NCBI GenBank assembly: GCA_019359355.1
Contig: JAHHHM010000011.1
Coordinates: forward strand, 1-64,000
Reading direction: 5' to 3'
Source of the DNA: Microcoleus vaginatus WJT46-NPBG5
Lineage (GTDB): Bacteria > Cyanobacteriota > Cyanobacteriia > Cyanobacteriales > Oscillatoriaceae
Length of the DNA stretch: 64,000 nt
Under the pieces are notes generated by a model. That model was not told the DNA's origin. It saw only the letters and a program-made list of their open reading frames with translations, and made no database searches. A program made the translations under genes and the position numbers. Shown in pieces: positions 1 through 8,623 of the stretch. How positions within the stretch are numbered: position 1 is the first letter of the stretch; each line of letters opens with the position of its first letter.

Positions 1-2
1 GC

Positions 3-110
3 TTAAGCAAGGATTACGAACTGCTGCCAGAAATGAGTGAAGCTATGATTCAGGGAGCAATGATTCGGTTGATGTTGCAACGTCTTGGTCAACAACAAGA
101 AAAGGCTTAA
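3..110 (+). pseudogene. C-terminal end of an IS5-like transposase (cut by window edge)
   Basis: The reading frame open from base 3 to the TAA at 108-110 encodes a tail beginning LSKDYELLPEMSEAMIQ and ending in a short glutamine/lysine-rich stretch. Tails with a KDYE-LP-tSE-mI--AMI-LML pattern are typical of IS5/IS4-type transposases in cyanobacteria. The rest lies outside the window, so I cannot tell whether the gene is intact. A second, diverged copy of the same tail is at 1181-1279. Family assignment is from memory of the motif only. Confidence 0.5.
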
Positions 111-118
111 CAATTTAT

Positions 119-586
119 TTGGAAATGCGCTCTAAGAAACGGCTGAGCCAAGAAAAAACAGGAGCCGGTAAAGAACGATTACAATTGTTGTACTTAATGA
201 AGTCAAAAAAAGCTAAAACGGCAGGTGAAGTTGCCCAAATTCTGGGAAGAAATCGAGTGACAGTCCAAGACTGGTTAGCTAAATACCGTCAAGGAGGACT
301 GGAAAAATTATTAGATAAAAAGGTAGGAACAGGGCGGCCTAGAAAAATTCCACTTTGGGCAAAAAAAGCCTTAGAGAAAAGACTCACTTCAACTCAAGGA
401 TTTAATAGTTATGGAGAAATCTGTCAATGGTTATCAGAAGAGTTAGGAATAGTAGCTAATTATAAAACCGTGCATCAGCTCGTACATTATAGATTAAAAG
501 CTTCTCCAAAAATAGCAAGACCAAAAAGCCGAGAACAATCAGAAGATAGGTTAGATAATTGTAAAAAAACTTTGTCCAGAATCTAG
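119..586 (+). CDS. IS630-type transposase, N-terminal helix-turn-helix ORF
   Basis: The 155-residue product contains a winged helix-turn-helix of the Tc1/IS630 kind: residues around 35-60 read EVAQILGRNRVTVQDWLAKY, followed by a GRPRKIP linker and a second helical domain (YGEICQWLSEELGI). It binds the element ends in intact members. The frame ends at 584-586, but the homologous sequence continues in the -1 frame from the A7 run (563-569), giving a segment that includes NFVQNLAMLSFIAV. This resembles the A-run slippage used by some IS families to make an OrfAB fusion. The downstream half is broken, so it is unlikely to support transposition. Confidence 0.7.
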   Translation: MEMRSKKRLSQEKTGAGKERLQLLYLMKSKKAKTAGEVAQILGRNRVTVQDWLAKYRQGGLEKLLDKKVGTGRPRKIPLWAKKALEKRLTSTQGFNSYGEICQWLSEELGIVANYKTVHQLVHYRLKASPKIARPKSREQSEDRLDNCKKTLSRI

Positions 587-600
587 CAATGTTAAGCTTT

Positions 601-1180
601 ATAGCCGTAACAGTCATGGGTTTAGGCGACAAGGTCCGATTTTTTTTGCGGTGACGAAACGAGGATAGGACTGAAGACGATTAGTGGCCGATAGCGAAGC
701 GTGGACGCAGTCCATAAAATTACGGCGCGTGGGGTCAAAACAATTGGTCAAGTCCAGTGGAAATTCCAAGCAACTTATATCTATGGAATCGTAGAGCCGA
801 AGACAGGAGAGCATTTCTTTTATGAATTCACCCATCTCAATAGTCAATGCTTTGAAATATTTTTGCAGTTAGTAGCCGAGAGATATCCTGAGAGTATTTT
901 GATCATACAGTTAGACAATGGCAGGTTTCATAAAGCGAAAAACTTGAAAATCCCGGGCAACATTATTTTAATGTTTCAACCGGCCCATTGCCCCGAATCG
1001 AATCCAATAGAGCAGGTGTGGCAGTATCTAAAAAGAAAGTTGAGATGGGAGTTGCCAAATAATTTAGAGGAGTTACGACTGTTAATTAGTCAAAAATTGG
1101 AAAAAATAAATTCAGAAGTCATTGCCTCAATTGTGGGACGAGCCTATATATTAGAGGCGTTATCTGTAGTAGGTATTTAA
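601..1180 (+). pseudogene. IS630-type transposase, DDE catalytic part (disrupted)
   Basis: The catalytic half can be reassembled across damage. The first aspartate is in GDETRIG (from base 650), the second in IIQLDNGRFH, and the glutamate in NPIEQVWQYLK, which together form the DDE triad of the IS630 family. The frame is broken by an eight-T run at 640-647, where seven would keep frame, and by a 24-base insert at 692-715 that brings in a TAG. The longest intact frame starts at a GTG inside that insert (701) and lacks the first catalytic residue. It is therefore a pseudogene. Confidence 0.75.
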
Positions 1181-1279
1181 AGAATTGGTATAAGGACTAT
1201 TAAGGAGTATCAGGTGTTACCACAGATGAGTCAATCCATGATTCATAAAGCAATGATTTATCTGATGTTACGTCGGTAG
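1181..1279 (+). pseudogene. Second IS5-like transposase C-terminal remnant
   Basis: In the frame that follows the IS630 stop, the sequence reads ...IKEYQVLPQMSQSMIHKAMI..LMLRR and ends at TAG 1277-1279. It has the same pattern as the tail at 3-110 but is clearly diverged, so it is a second relic rather than a target-site duplication. There is no start codon and no upstream part. Confidence 0.5.
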
Positions 1280-1860
1280 GAAGGTTACTTCAGTCAACTT
1301 AACTATTGTTTAGAAACAGACTCTAAGCCAAACGTAAGTTTAGGCATTATTAAACGCAGAAGATTATTTTAAAAATTTTGTAAAACTCATTAAAAAAAAA
1401 TCAATTATTTGATTCATTGAAGTATTATTGATAACCACGCTTCCCTGGATTTTTGAAGATTTAGGGCTAAGAAGATCATGTTAACTTTCTTTGATAAATG
1501 TTACAGTTCCTTACAAGTTTTTCGCTTTAGTCCTAAAGATTGATGCGAGTAAGGGCATTAGAGCGAAAGAATATTTCTGTATTGAGAAATAATTTTACAT
1601 CCTTCTCATAAGCCGGTTTTGACCAGCTCTCACATTAAACACGGACTAGATAGGGAAGCTGAACAGCAGACAAATCACGTCATTGTCCCGCTCGTTTACA
1701 AAAGTAGAAATTGCTCAGTTCATAAGCAATCTCTAGGATAGCAAACTACCTGTAGCGGTTGCTTATTATTCCTTGGCAAACTTTTTATCTCAAGGTTCGT
1801 TTCCTATGGATGAGCGAACCGAAATCAATTTAGCTGTGTATTTGATAGGAAAATCAGCCA
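1280..1860. other. Gene-free stretch after the IS remnants
   Basis: This is AT-rich intergenic DNA with no convincing ORF, RNA gene or strong hairpin. It presumably carries the promoter of the sugar transporter at 1861, but I see no clear -35/-10 pair. Confidence 0.4.
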
Positions 1861-3261
1861 ATGAAGACTCATAACGAACCAGTTATTCATAAAGCCAACA
1901 CATCCTATGTGCTAATGCTGGCACTGGTGGCGGCTATAGGCGGATTTTTGTTTGGCTTTGATACTGCCGTAATTAATGGTGCAGTAGGAGCTTTGGGAAG
2001 AGCTTTTCAGGCCAATAGTGTGGAAGTAGGCTTGGCAGTTTCCTCGGCATTACTGGGTTCAGCGGTAGGAGCTTTTTTCGCCGGCCAGCTGGCGGATCGT
2101 TACGGGCGGGTAAAAACGATGATTGTCGCCGCCGGCCTGTTTTTGCTCAGCGCCATCGGTTCCGGGATTGCCTTTGGTATTTGGGATTTCATGTTTTGGC
2201 GATTGGTGGGTGGGTTAGCGGTCGGTGCTGCTAGCGTGATTGCCCCTGCCTACATTGCCGAAGTCTCACCGGCACATCTGCGCGGACGGCTGGGTTCTCT
2301 GCAGCAGCTTGCGATTGTCACCGGCATCTTTGTCGCCCTACTATGCGATTACTTTATTGCTGTGGGTGCCGGTTCCGCTGATGCCCCTTTTTGGTTTGGA
2401 GTGCCGGCTTGGCGTTGGATGTTCTGGACTGAAGTACCACCGGCTATTCTCTACGGGGTTGGGGCGCTGATGATTCCAGAATCACCCCGCTATTTGGTTG
2501 CACAAGGTCGAGAAGCGGAAGCGGGGGCTGTTTTAGCGCGGGTTCTGGGTGGGGATGTTCAGGCTAAAATTGTGGAGATCCGGCATACAGTCTTGCGGGA
2601 ACGCAAGCCCCAAATGTCTGATTTAGTAGGCCGACATGGTCTTCTGTCAATTGTCTGGATTGGTACTGGGCTATCCGTCTTTCAACAGTTGGTGGGGATT
2701 AACGTAATTTTCTACTACAGCAGTGTGCTGTGGCAAGCAGTGGGTTTTTCTGAGCAAAATTCCCTCTGGATTACCGTAATTACCAGCATCACAAATATTG
2801 TAACCACGCTCATAGCGATCGCCTTTGTTGATAAGTTTGGCCGCAAACCTCTGCTGATCTTGGGTTCGATTGGCATGACACTGACCCTAGGAACACTCGC
2901 AACCGTCTTTGGCAGTGCCACACTAGACGCTGCCGGCAACCCTGCCCTCACTGGAAATGCCGGCATCATTGCCCTGCTAGCTGCTAACCTCTACGTCTTC
3001 TGCTTCGGCTTCTCTTGGGGTCCCGTGGTTTGGGTGATGCTGGGCGAAATGTTTAACAATAGAATTCGAGGTGCTGCCCTATCCGTTGCTGCTACCGCCC
3101 AGTGGATTGCCAACTTTGCCGTGTCTACTAGCTTTCCGCCTCTCAAGGATGTGGGATTGGGTTTTGCCTATGGTTTGTATACTACTGCTGCCGCGATTTC
3201 CCTGTTCTTTGTCATCTTTTTGATTAAGGAAACGAAGGGTAAAGAACTAGAGGAAATGTGA
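1861..3261 (+). CDS. MFS sugar porter (glucose/xylose-type symporter)
   Basis: This 466-residue protein is a twelve-helix inner-membrane transporter of the sugar porter branch of the major facilitator superfamily, likely a proton-sugar symporter. The family marks are all present: GFLFGFDTAVINGA in helix 1, GQLADRYGR in loop 2-3, RLVGGLAVGAASV and SPAHLRGR around helix 4-5, PESPRYL before the central loop, QQLVGINVIFYYS in helix 7, DKFGRKP in loop 8-9 and a C-terminal KETKGK. Length matches XylE/GalP/GlcP-type proteins. The substrate cannot be read from sequence; glucose or fructose uptake is usual for cyanobacterial members. It appears monocistronic, with a hairpin terminator just downstream (3298). 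Confidence 0.9.
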   Translation: MKTHNEPVIHKANTSYVLMLALVAAIGGFLFGFDTAVINGAVGALGRAFQANSVEVGLAVSSALLGSAVGAFFAGQLADRYGRVKTMIVAAGLFLLSAIGSGIAFGIWDFMFWRLVGGLAVGAASVIAPAYIAEVSPAHLRGRLGSLQQLAIVTGIFVALLCDYFIAVGAGSADAPFWFGVPAWRWMFWTEVPPAILYGVGALMIPESPRYLVAQGREAEAGAVLARVLGGDVQAKIVEIRHTVLRERKPQMSDLVGRHGLLSIVWIGTGLSVFQQLVGINVIFYYSSVLWQAVGFSEQNSLWITVITSITNIVTTLIAIAFVDKFGRKPLLILGSIGMTLTLGTLATVFGSATLDAAGNPALTGNAGIIALLAANLYVFCFGFSWGPVVWVMLGEMFNNRIRGAALSVAATAQWIANFAVSTSFPPLKDVGLGFAYGLYTTAAAISLFFVIFLIKETKGKELEEM

Positions 3262-3297
3262 TAAAAATCGGCTTCTAGTTACAGAAATTGAAATTAC

Positions 3298-3345
3298 CGG
3301 ATTGGGGAGAATTTTACTTGATTAAGTTCCCCAATCCGTTGTTGT
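3298..3345 (+). terminator. Hairpin terminator after the sugar porter
   Basis: Arms cggattgggga (3298-3308) and tccccaatccg (3328-3338) form a perfect 11-bp stem with a 19-nt loop, followed by a T/G-rich stretch. Position between two same-strand genes fits termination of the transporter transcript. Confidence 0.6.
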
Positions 3346-3390
3346 GTTTGCTGTCAAGTTACAATATCAGCTATCCGTAGCGGAGGTGCC

Positions 3391-4035
3391 ATGATGAGCC
3401 GGCTACAAGCTAAATTACAAACCGATACATGGGTGAATGCCACTTGGGATGAATACCTTCTGGCGCTCAGCAATCCTGCTTATGAAAAAGCTAGAGGCTA
3501 TTACTATAACGGACGCATGAGGTTGGAAATGTCTCCACTTGGTAATCCCCATTCCCGCGACCATTTTATTGTTATTGCTGCGATTGCCCTGTTTGCAAGT
3601 ATTCGGGGCATCGACTTAGACGGACACGATAACTGTACTTACCGCAAAACCGGCAGTGAGGAAGCGCAACCGGATGTCTCGTTTTATCTGGGTGACAATG
3701 CAGAGATTGTCCCTTGGGAAGCTACTATCATCGATCTGGATACTTACCCAGCCCCAGATTTAGTGATTGAAGTTGCTTATTCTTCTCTTGCCGATGACAA
3801 AGGGGAGAAACGTTTACTTTACGAATCACTGGGAGTTCGTGAGTATTGGATTATTGACGTGCAAAATGTTCAGGTAATTGCGTTTGAGATTCAAAATCTA
3901 GGCAGTCGCAGAATTGAGCAATCTCAGGTGCTTGCCGGTTTAGAAATTGCGATTTTAGAAGAAGCTTTTCGACTGAGCCGGCAAATGAATCATGGTAAAG
4001 TGAGCGCATGGTTGATGTCTCAGTTTCAATTTTGA
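3391..4035 (+). CDS. Uma2-family (DUF820) PD-(D/E)XK nuclease-fold protein
   Basis: The 214-residue protein has the pattern of the Uma2/DUF820 family, which is greatly expanded in cyanobacteria and has a restriction-endonuclease-like fold. Expected core residues are visible: an early glutamate in RMRLEMSPLG, AQPDVSFYLG, PDLVIEVAYSS with the D and E-x-A core, then DDKGEKRLLYESLGVREYWIID. The likely activity is DNA cleavage, but no member has a settled cellular role. A strong ribosome site (ggagg, 3381-3385) supports the start. It sits 140 bp upstream of the NACHT-pentapeptide gene on the same strand, so co-transcription is possible but not shown. Confidence 0.85.
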   Translation: MMSRLQAKLQTDTWVNATWDEYLLALSNPAYEKARGYYYNGRMRLEMSPLGNPHSRDHFIVIAAIALFASIRGIDLDGHDNCTYRKTGSEEAQPDVSFYLGDNAEIVPWEATIIDLDTYPAPDLVIEVAYSSLADDKGEKRLLYESLGVREYWIIDVQNVQVIAFEIQNLGSRRIEQSQVLAGLEIAILEEAFRLSRQMNHGKVSAWLMSQFQF

Positions 4036-4174
4036 TTGCTGCTATATTTTATTCTGTACATTTATCAGCGCGGTTGCTCTTCACTGAAACTCATGCTTTT
4101 GCCTACTGACGGTTGTTAGATTAATTGCTTAAATAGATCAGCTACCAATACAACTGCAAAAATTCCTAAAACCT

Positions 4175-7036
4175 ATGAGCAATGAGACTGGAGTATCAAT
4201 CAACAAGCCTGTTTCAGTTTTGAAGAAATCTATCAAGGTTAATTTCAGAGATATCTTCAAAGCACTGGGTAAAGCTGGAGTTGATGCTAGCTTTGGCAAG
4301 TGGGACAGCCTTGCAGGAGACGGAATCGAGGTTCTTGCAGCACTGGGACTGTCGGCAGGAGTTGGGGAAATTGCTTGGTTGCTCGTCTACCGCTCACTAC
4401 TTCAGGCAATGCAAAATTTGGTGGAAGAGAAGACAGAGCTGGAAAGTGAGCCATTTAATGTTAAGGCGTTACACCAGCAGGTTAATGCAGCTTTAGAGAA
4501 CAGCAGCCTAAGTATCAATAAGAAATTTTTTGACCACCCAGAAAAAGACTCTCTCCTGAATGCAGTACAGCCTCCCTTTGTGGCGTGGCTACAGAGTTGT
4601 GGACTGAGTGAGGCAGAGGCACAGGCGCTCAGCTATCGCTTACCGATTTACTTTGCAATGGCGCTACATAATGAATGGGGTAATCGCCCTAAAGATTATG
4701 CAGCACTTAAAGAAAAACTGGATACTCCCTTTGTCCAGGCTAATGAGCGAGCACAAGGATGGTTACGCTACTCAACCTGGCTTCAGAAGCAGGTGGAAGA
4801 ACCAATGTTTCTGGAAGCGTTCAGTTTGAAACAGGTCTATGTACCGCTGCGAGCCTACTATACTCGCAAATGTGAAGGTAAAAAGGTTGATGACTTGGAA
4901 GTACAAATTATAGGAGGTAAGGAACAGGAGCGAATTGTTGTTGATTTGGCAAACGAGCTGGAAGACTGGCTTACCAAGCCTAAGAAAGATGATGCGATTC
5001 GATTGATTAGCGGTGGCCCAGGTAGCGGTAAGTCCTCCTTCGCCAAGTTTTTCGCTGCTAAGCAGGCAGAAAAAGGAACAATTCCTATTGTGTTTATTCC
5101 ACTACATCATTTTGAGCCATCAGATGATCTGGTCGATGCCGTAGGGCGATTTGTAAAAGCAGATGGGTTTCTTCCTCACAATCCGCTTGATTCAGAGACT
5201 GGCGAGTCTCGTCTGCTAATTATTTTTGATGGATTAGATGAACTTGCCATGCAGGGCAGGGTTGCTGAAAAAACTGCTCAAGACTTCGTGCGAGAAGTAC
5301 AACGAAAAGTTGAACGGTTCAATATGCATGAGCCTCGCTTGCAAATATTGATTAGTGGTCGCGAACTGGTTGTTCAGGCAAACAGTACCGACTTTCGTAA
5401 AGAAGGGCAAATTTTCCATATTTTGCCTTACTTTATGTCAGAAAATGATCGCAAGGGCTATGTTGATAGGAAACAGCTTTTAGAACAGGATCACCGGCAG
5501 CTCTGGTGGCAGCATTACGGTAAGGCAAGTGGTTTGGGATATGAGAGCTTACCTCCTGAACTAGACAAAGGCAATCTGACCGAAATTACTGCTCAACCGC
5601 TGCTGAATTATCTGGTTGCTCTCAGTCTCAAGCGAGGTAAACTTGGCTTTTCTGAAGAGACAAACCTAAATGTAATTTATGATGACTTGCTGAAAGCAAT
5701 CTATGAACGTGGTTGGGAAGGACATCAACATGCCGCAACTCAAGGAATCGAAGAAAAGAATTTTGTTCGCATCCTAGAAGAAGTTGCCTTAGCTGCATGG
5801 CATGGAGATGGGCGAACAACTACTGTTCGAGATATAGAAACGCATTGCGATAATAGTGGTTTAAAGAATCTACTACAGCGGTTTCAGGAAGGATTTAAAG
5901 AAGATTATAAAACTAGTGTGACGCGACTACTCACGGCTTTCTACTTCCGGCAAAGTGGGTATAAGGAAAGTGAGCAAACCTTTGAATTTACTCACAAAAG
6001 TTTTGGTGAATATCTGACGGCAAAACGCATTGTTCGAGAAGTTTGCCTGATCCATAAAAAACTTCAGGAGCGCAAGGATGATCCTGATGAGGGTTGGGAT
6101 GAGCGTGAAGCCTTACATCGTTGGGCATTGCTCTGTGGCTCCTCTAAAATGGATGAATATTTATTCCAGTTCGTTCTGGATGAAATGCGTTTGCAAAGTT
6201 TGCCAAATGTCGCTCACTGGCAGCAAACCTTTTGTCATCTGATTGGATTTATGCTGCGACATGGAATGCCGATGGAAAGGCTACGTCTTAGACCTGATTT
6301 TAAAGAGGAGAATCGACAAGCACGTAATGCAGAGGAAGCATTACTAGCAGTTTTAAATAGCTGTGCACGTCTAACCCAAAAGCTTTCGAGAATTGAAGTA
6401 TTATTTTCAGCATCGTTTGGTTCACTGATTTCAAGAATTCAACAACAAAGATTAGGGCCTCAAAATCCACTTATTTTTGATTGTCTTAGCTTCTTAGATT
6501 TAAGTAGTTACGTTTTCGATATGCGCGATTTTTATCATGCAAATTTGCAAAAATCAGATCTGACTCGCTCTCACTTACATTATGCAATACTTTATGGGGC
6601 AAATCTTTATAAATCAAATTTAACAGGTACTCAACTACCGTGGGCTAATCTCGAAAGCGCTAATCTCGAAGGCGCTAATCTTTTAAGCGCTAATCTCGAA
6701 GGCGCTAATCTTTTAGACGCAAACCTCGAAGGAGCTAATCTTTCAAAGGCTGATCTCGAAGGAGCTAATCTTTCAGAGGCTAATCTTTCAAAGGCTAATC
6801 TTTCAAAGGCTAATCTTGAAGGAGCTAATCTTTCAGAGGCATACCTCGAAGGAGCTAATCTTTCAGAGGCTAATCTCAAAGGAGCTAATCTCGAAGGAGC
6901 AAACCTCGAAGGAGCTAATCTCGAAGGCGCTAATCTTTTAGAGGCTAATCTCGAAGGCGCTAATCTTTCAGAAGCAAACCTCGAAGGAGCTAATCTTTTA
7001 GAGGCTAATCTCGAAGGCGCTAATCTGACACGCTAA
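4175..7036 (+). CDS. NACHT-domain STAND ATPase with C-terminal pentapeptide repeats
   Basis: The 953-residue protein is a signal-transduction ATPase of the NACHT/STAND type. Residues 1-110 form an N-terminal region found with cyanobacterial NACHT proteins, including a hydrophobic helix near 55-75. The NACHT NTPase has Walker A GGPGSGKS (280-287) and Walker [12 protein letters not shown] (348-358), followed by helical winged domains to about 700. From about 770 to the end come pentapeptide repeats (A-N/D-L-x-x), near-identical between about 825 and 950. Proteins of this build usually sense a ligand through the repeat domain and oligomerise; several bacterial NACHT proteins are antiphage effectors, so defence is a reasonable but unproven role. 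No nuclease or TIR domain is evident. The last codons (TR-stop) overlap a catalase remnant, so the 3' end is a recombination product. The ribosome site is weak. Confidence 0.85.
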   Translation: MSNETGVSINKPVSVLKKSIKVNFRDIFKALGKAGVDASFGKWDSLAGDGIEVLAALGLSAGVGEIAWLLVYRSLLQAMQNLVEEKTELESEPFNVKALHQQVNAALENSSLSINKKFFDHPEKDSLLNAVQPPFVAWLQSCGLSEAEAQALSYRLPIYFAMALHNEWGNRPKDYAALKEKLDTPFVQANERAQGWLRYSTWLQKQVEEPMFLEAFSLKQVYVPLRAYYTRKCEGKKVDDLEVQIIGGKEQERIVVDLANELEDWLTKPKKDDAIRLISGGPGSGKSSFAKFFAAKQAEKGTIPIVFIPLHHFEPSDDLVDAVGRFVKADGFLPHNPLDSETGESRLLIIFDGLDELAMQGRVAEKTAQDFVREVQRKVERFNMHEPRLQILISGRELVVQANSTDFRKEGQIFHILPYFMSENDRKGYVDRKQLLEQDHRQLWWQHYGKASGLGYESLPPELDKGNLTEITAQPLLNYLVALSLKRGKLGFSEETNLNVIYDDLLKAIYERGWEGHQHAATQGIEEKNFVRILEEVALAAWHGDGRTTTVRDIETHCDNSGLKNLLQRFQEGFKEDYKTSVTRLLTAFYFRQSGYKESEQTFEFTHKSFGEYLTAKRIVREVCLIHKKLQERKDDPDEGWDEREALHRWALLCGSSKMDEYLFQFVLDEMRLQSLPNVAHWQQTFCHLIGFMLRHGMPMERLRLRPDFKEENRQARNAEEALLAVLNSCARLTQKLSRIEVLFSASFGSLISRIQQQRLGPQNPLIFDCLSFLDLSSYVFDMRDFYHANLQKSDLTRSHLHYAILYGANLYKSNLTGTQLPWANLESANLEGANLLSANLEGANLLDANLEGANLSKADLEGANLSEANLSKANLSKANLEGANLSEAYLEGANLSEANLKGANLEGANLEGANLEGANLLEANLEGANLSEANLEGANLLEANLEGANLTR
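6640..7026 (+). repeat. Near-identical 15-bp tandem units coding pentapeptide repeats
   Basis: The core words gctaatct, cgaaggagct, tcgaaggcgc, tttcagagg and tttcaaagg recur every 15 or 30 bases without interruption. Nucleotide-level near-identity, not only protein-level, shows recent expansion by slippage or unequal exchange. The array runs right up to the catalase junction. Confidence 0.85.
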
Positions 7037-7232
7037 GGGATCTGGTGCTTACGGAACGTTCACCGTAACTAAGGCGATTCCCGACTATACGAAAGCAAAG
7101 TTTCTCTCGGAAGTGGGTAAGCAAACGGAAGTCTTTTTGCGCTTCTCAACGGTAGCCGGCGAAAAAGGTGCAGCAGATGCTGATAGGTTGCAACAGAACC
7201 AACAAAACAATCTGCAGCCGCTCACAGCTTAA
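7029..7232 (+). pseudogene. Catalase (KatA/KatE-type) remnant
   Basis: In the frame of base 7029 the sequence reads [14 protein letters not shown], then [35 protein letters not shown]. This is the conserved N-terminal segment of monofunctional haem catalases, including the active-site histidine of the V-V-H-A-(K/R)-G motif. It then turns abruptly into an unrelated glutamine-rich tail ending at TAA 7230-7232. A TGA lies just before the histidine codon, so there is no start. The remnant has lost its N-terminus and nearly all of the haem-binding body. Its first codons overlap the last codons of the NACHT-pentapeptide gene. A strong terminator follows. Confidence 0.8.
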
Positions 7233-7251
7233 ATTATTAGCGCTCTGTTTT

Positions 7252-7290
7252 CTCCTTTGGGTGGGGAAACATCACCCAAAGGAGTTTTTG
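7252..7290 (+). terminator. Strong rho-independent terminator
   Basis: Arms ctcctttgggtg (7252-7263) and cacccaaaggag (7273-7284) give a perfect 12-bp stem with a 9-nt loop and a following TTTTT. It probably belonged to the catalase gene whose remnant precedes it and now ends the NACHT-pentapeptide transcript. Confidence 0.85.
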
Positions 7291-7500
7291 CGTAATACCG
7301 GCCCCCCTTTCTGCTTTGAAGGTAATGCCGGCACTTAACTGTAGCCGGCTAACCGTGAAGTTGCCTGCCGGTGGACAATCTTTCAACACTCAAGAAACAA
7401 CTCTTAAGCAGTTGGGTGCAGCGATTTGTTATGCTGCTGACTGGGCGGTTTGAGCGGTGCATCCTCAAATCCTGCCTAATCAAGAAAGATTTGTGCTTCC

Positions 7501-8355
7501 ATGAAAAAGCTAAACAATCAATTTAGCCACCTCACGGCAATCGAAAGAACTGCGTTGTCATTTCCCGCACAGTTGTTATTGAACAAAAATTTAATTCAAG
7601 GTAAAGTCTTAGATTTTGGTTGCGGCTTGGGTAATGATGTTAAGTTGTTGGAGAAAAAAGGCTTTGATATTACCGGCTACGATCCTTATTATTTTCCCCA
7701 ACACCCTCTTGACAAATTTGACACAATCATTTGTTTTTATGTTTTAAACGTTTTATTTCCTGAAGAACAAGCTAACGTTCTCATGGAAGTCTCGCATCTA
7801 TTGAAGCCGGGGGGGAAAGCTTATTATGCAGTGAGAAGGGATTTAAAGAAAGAAGGGTTCCGTGAACATTATGTTCATAAAAAGCCGACCTATCAGTGCA
7901 TCGTTAGACTTCCTTTTAAATCAATTCATTTAGATGAGTATTGCGAAATATACGAATATATTCATTATAACTATCAGAGAAATTCAGACAATAAGTGTAT
8001 ATTTTGCAATCCCTACAAAAGTCTAACATTGCTAACGGAAACAGCCACGGCTTATGCGATGTTTGATGGTTATCCGGTGAGTAAAGGTCATGTTTTAGTT
8101 GTACCTAAACGTCATATTGCTAATTATTTTGAACTGCCCTTTAAAGAGCAATCGGCTTGCTGGTTCATGGTTAACAAGGTTCAAGAAATTTTAACTAAAC
8201 AATTTCAGCCTGCCGGCTTTAATGTGGGAATGAACATTAATCGAGCTGCCGGCCAGACGATGATGCACGCGAATATTCATATTATCCCGCGTTATCAAGG
8301 GGATGCCGGCAGCGCTAAAAGTGGCATGAGAAATGTAATTCCTAAGAAAATTTAG
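7501..8355 (+). CDS. SAM-dependent methyltransferase fused to HIT domain
   Basis: This 284-residue protein has two domains. Residues about 30-135 are a class I methyltransferase of the TehB-like kind: motif I VLDFGCGLGND, then GYDPYYF, DTIICFYVLNVL and LLKPGGKAYYAV. Residues about 162-284 are a HIT-family nucleotide-binding domain: CIFCNP, YPVSKGHVLVVPKRH, FNVGMNINRAAGQT, then HANIHIIPRY. In the usual HIT triad H-x-H-x-H the middle histidine is the nucleophile; here it is Asn258 between His256 and His260. Nucleotide hydrolase or transferase activity by the standard mechanism is therefore doubtful, while binding may persist. The fusion suggests a methyltransferase acting on or regulated by a nucleotide. 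The start is ATG, with no strong ribosome site. Confidence 0.8.
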   Translation: MKKLNNQFSHLTAIERTALSFPAQLLLNKNLIQGKVLDFGCGLGNDVKLLEKKGFDITGYDPYYFPQHPLDKFDTIICFYVLNVLFPEEQANVLMEVSHLLKPGGKAYYAVRRDLKKEGFREHYVHKKPTYQCIVRLPFKSIHLDEYCEIYEYIHYNYQRNSDNKCIFCNPYKSLTLLTETATAYAMFDGYPVSKGHVLVVPKRHIANYFELPFKEQSACWFMVNKVQEILTKQFQPAGFNVGMNINRAAGQTMMHANIHIIPRYQGDAGSAKSGMRNVIPKKI

Positions 8356-8623
8356 AAATGATGAAGTAATGAAATGAGATCAATGAACTGAAGTTTTAAT
8401 CCATGAGTTCACGCTCAGTTTAGAATAAGTTGTTGGAGGCTAAATTCAGCCCTACAAGATGAAAAGTAACCGGCATTTCTGAATAACTGCCGAGATCGCT
8501 TTTAGGCTATTTTTGCGTAGGGGATTTCTGCAACCGCTCATCTGTCGGTGCAAATTAGTCCTGAAGGCCATAATCTACATTAGAAAGCACAAGTATTTAG
8601 ATAATCACCTGGTTAAACTGCGT

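Larger units (their letters stand above)
119..1180 (+). mobile_element. Decayed IS630-family insertion sequence
   Basis: The element is a two-part IS630/Tc1-mariner-type transposase: an N-terminal helix-turn-helix part (119-586) and a C-terminal DDE part (read from about 601 to 1180). Continuity between them needs a -1 shift in the A7 run at 563-569. An extra base in the T8 run at 640-647 and a 24-nt in-frame insert with a stop at 692-715 then break the catalytic part. I could not find convincing terminal inverted repeats, so the borders given are those of the coding remnant. It lies between two transposase tails (3-110 and 1181-1279), which marks the region as an insertion hot spot. Confidence 0.75.

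Noticed and set aside
1610-1740. Possible cobalamin-type riboswitch upstream of the sugar porter
   Set aside because: A few suggestive words (agggaagc, cccgctcg) occur, but the conserved B12-box order and the partner stems are absent.
6631-6879. Minus-strand frame of [10 protein letters not shown] repeats
   Set aside because: It is the complement of the pentapeptide-repeat DNA.
6640-7026. Possible CRISPR array (regular repeats)
   Set aside because: The 15-bp units are contiguous with no unique spacers and keep the reading frame; they code pentapeptides. The 27-bp units at 56501 are likewise contiguous coding repeats.
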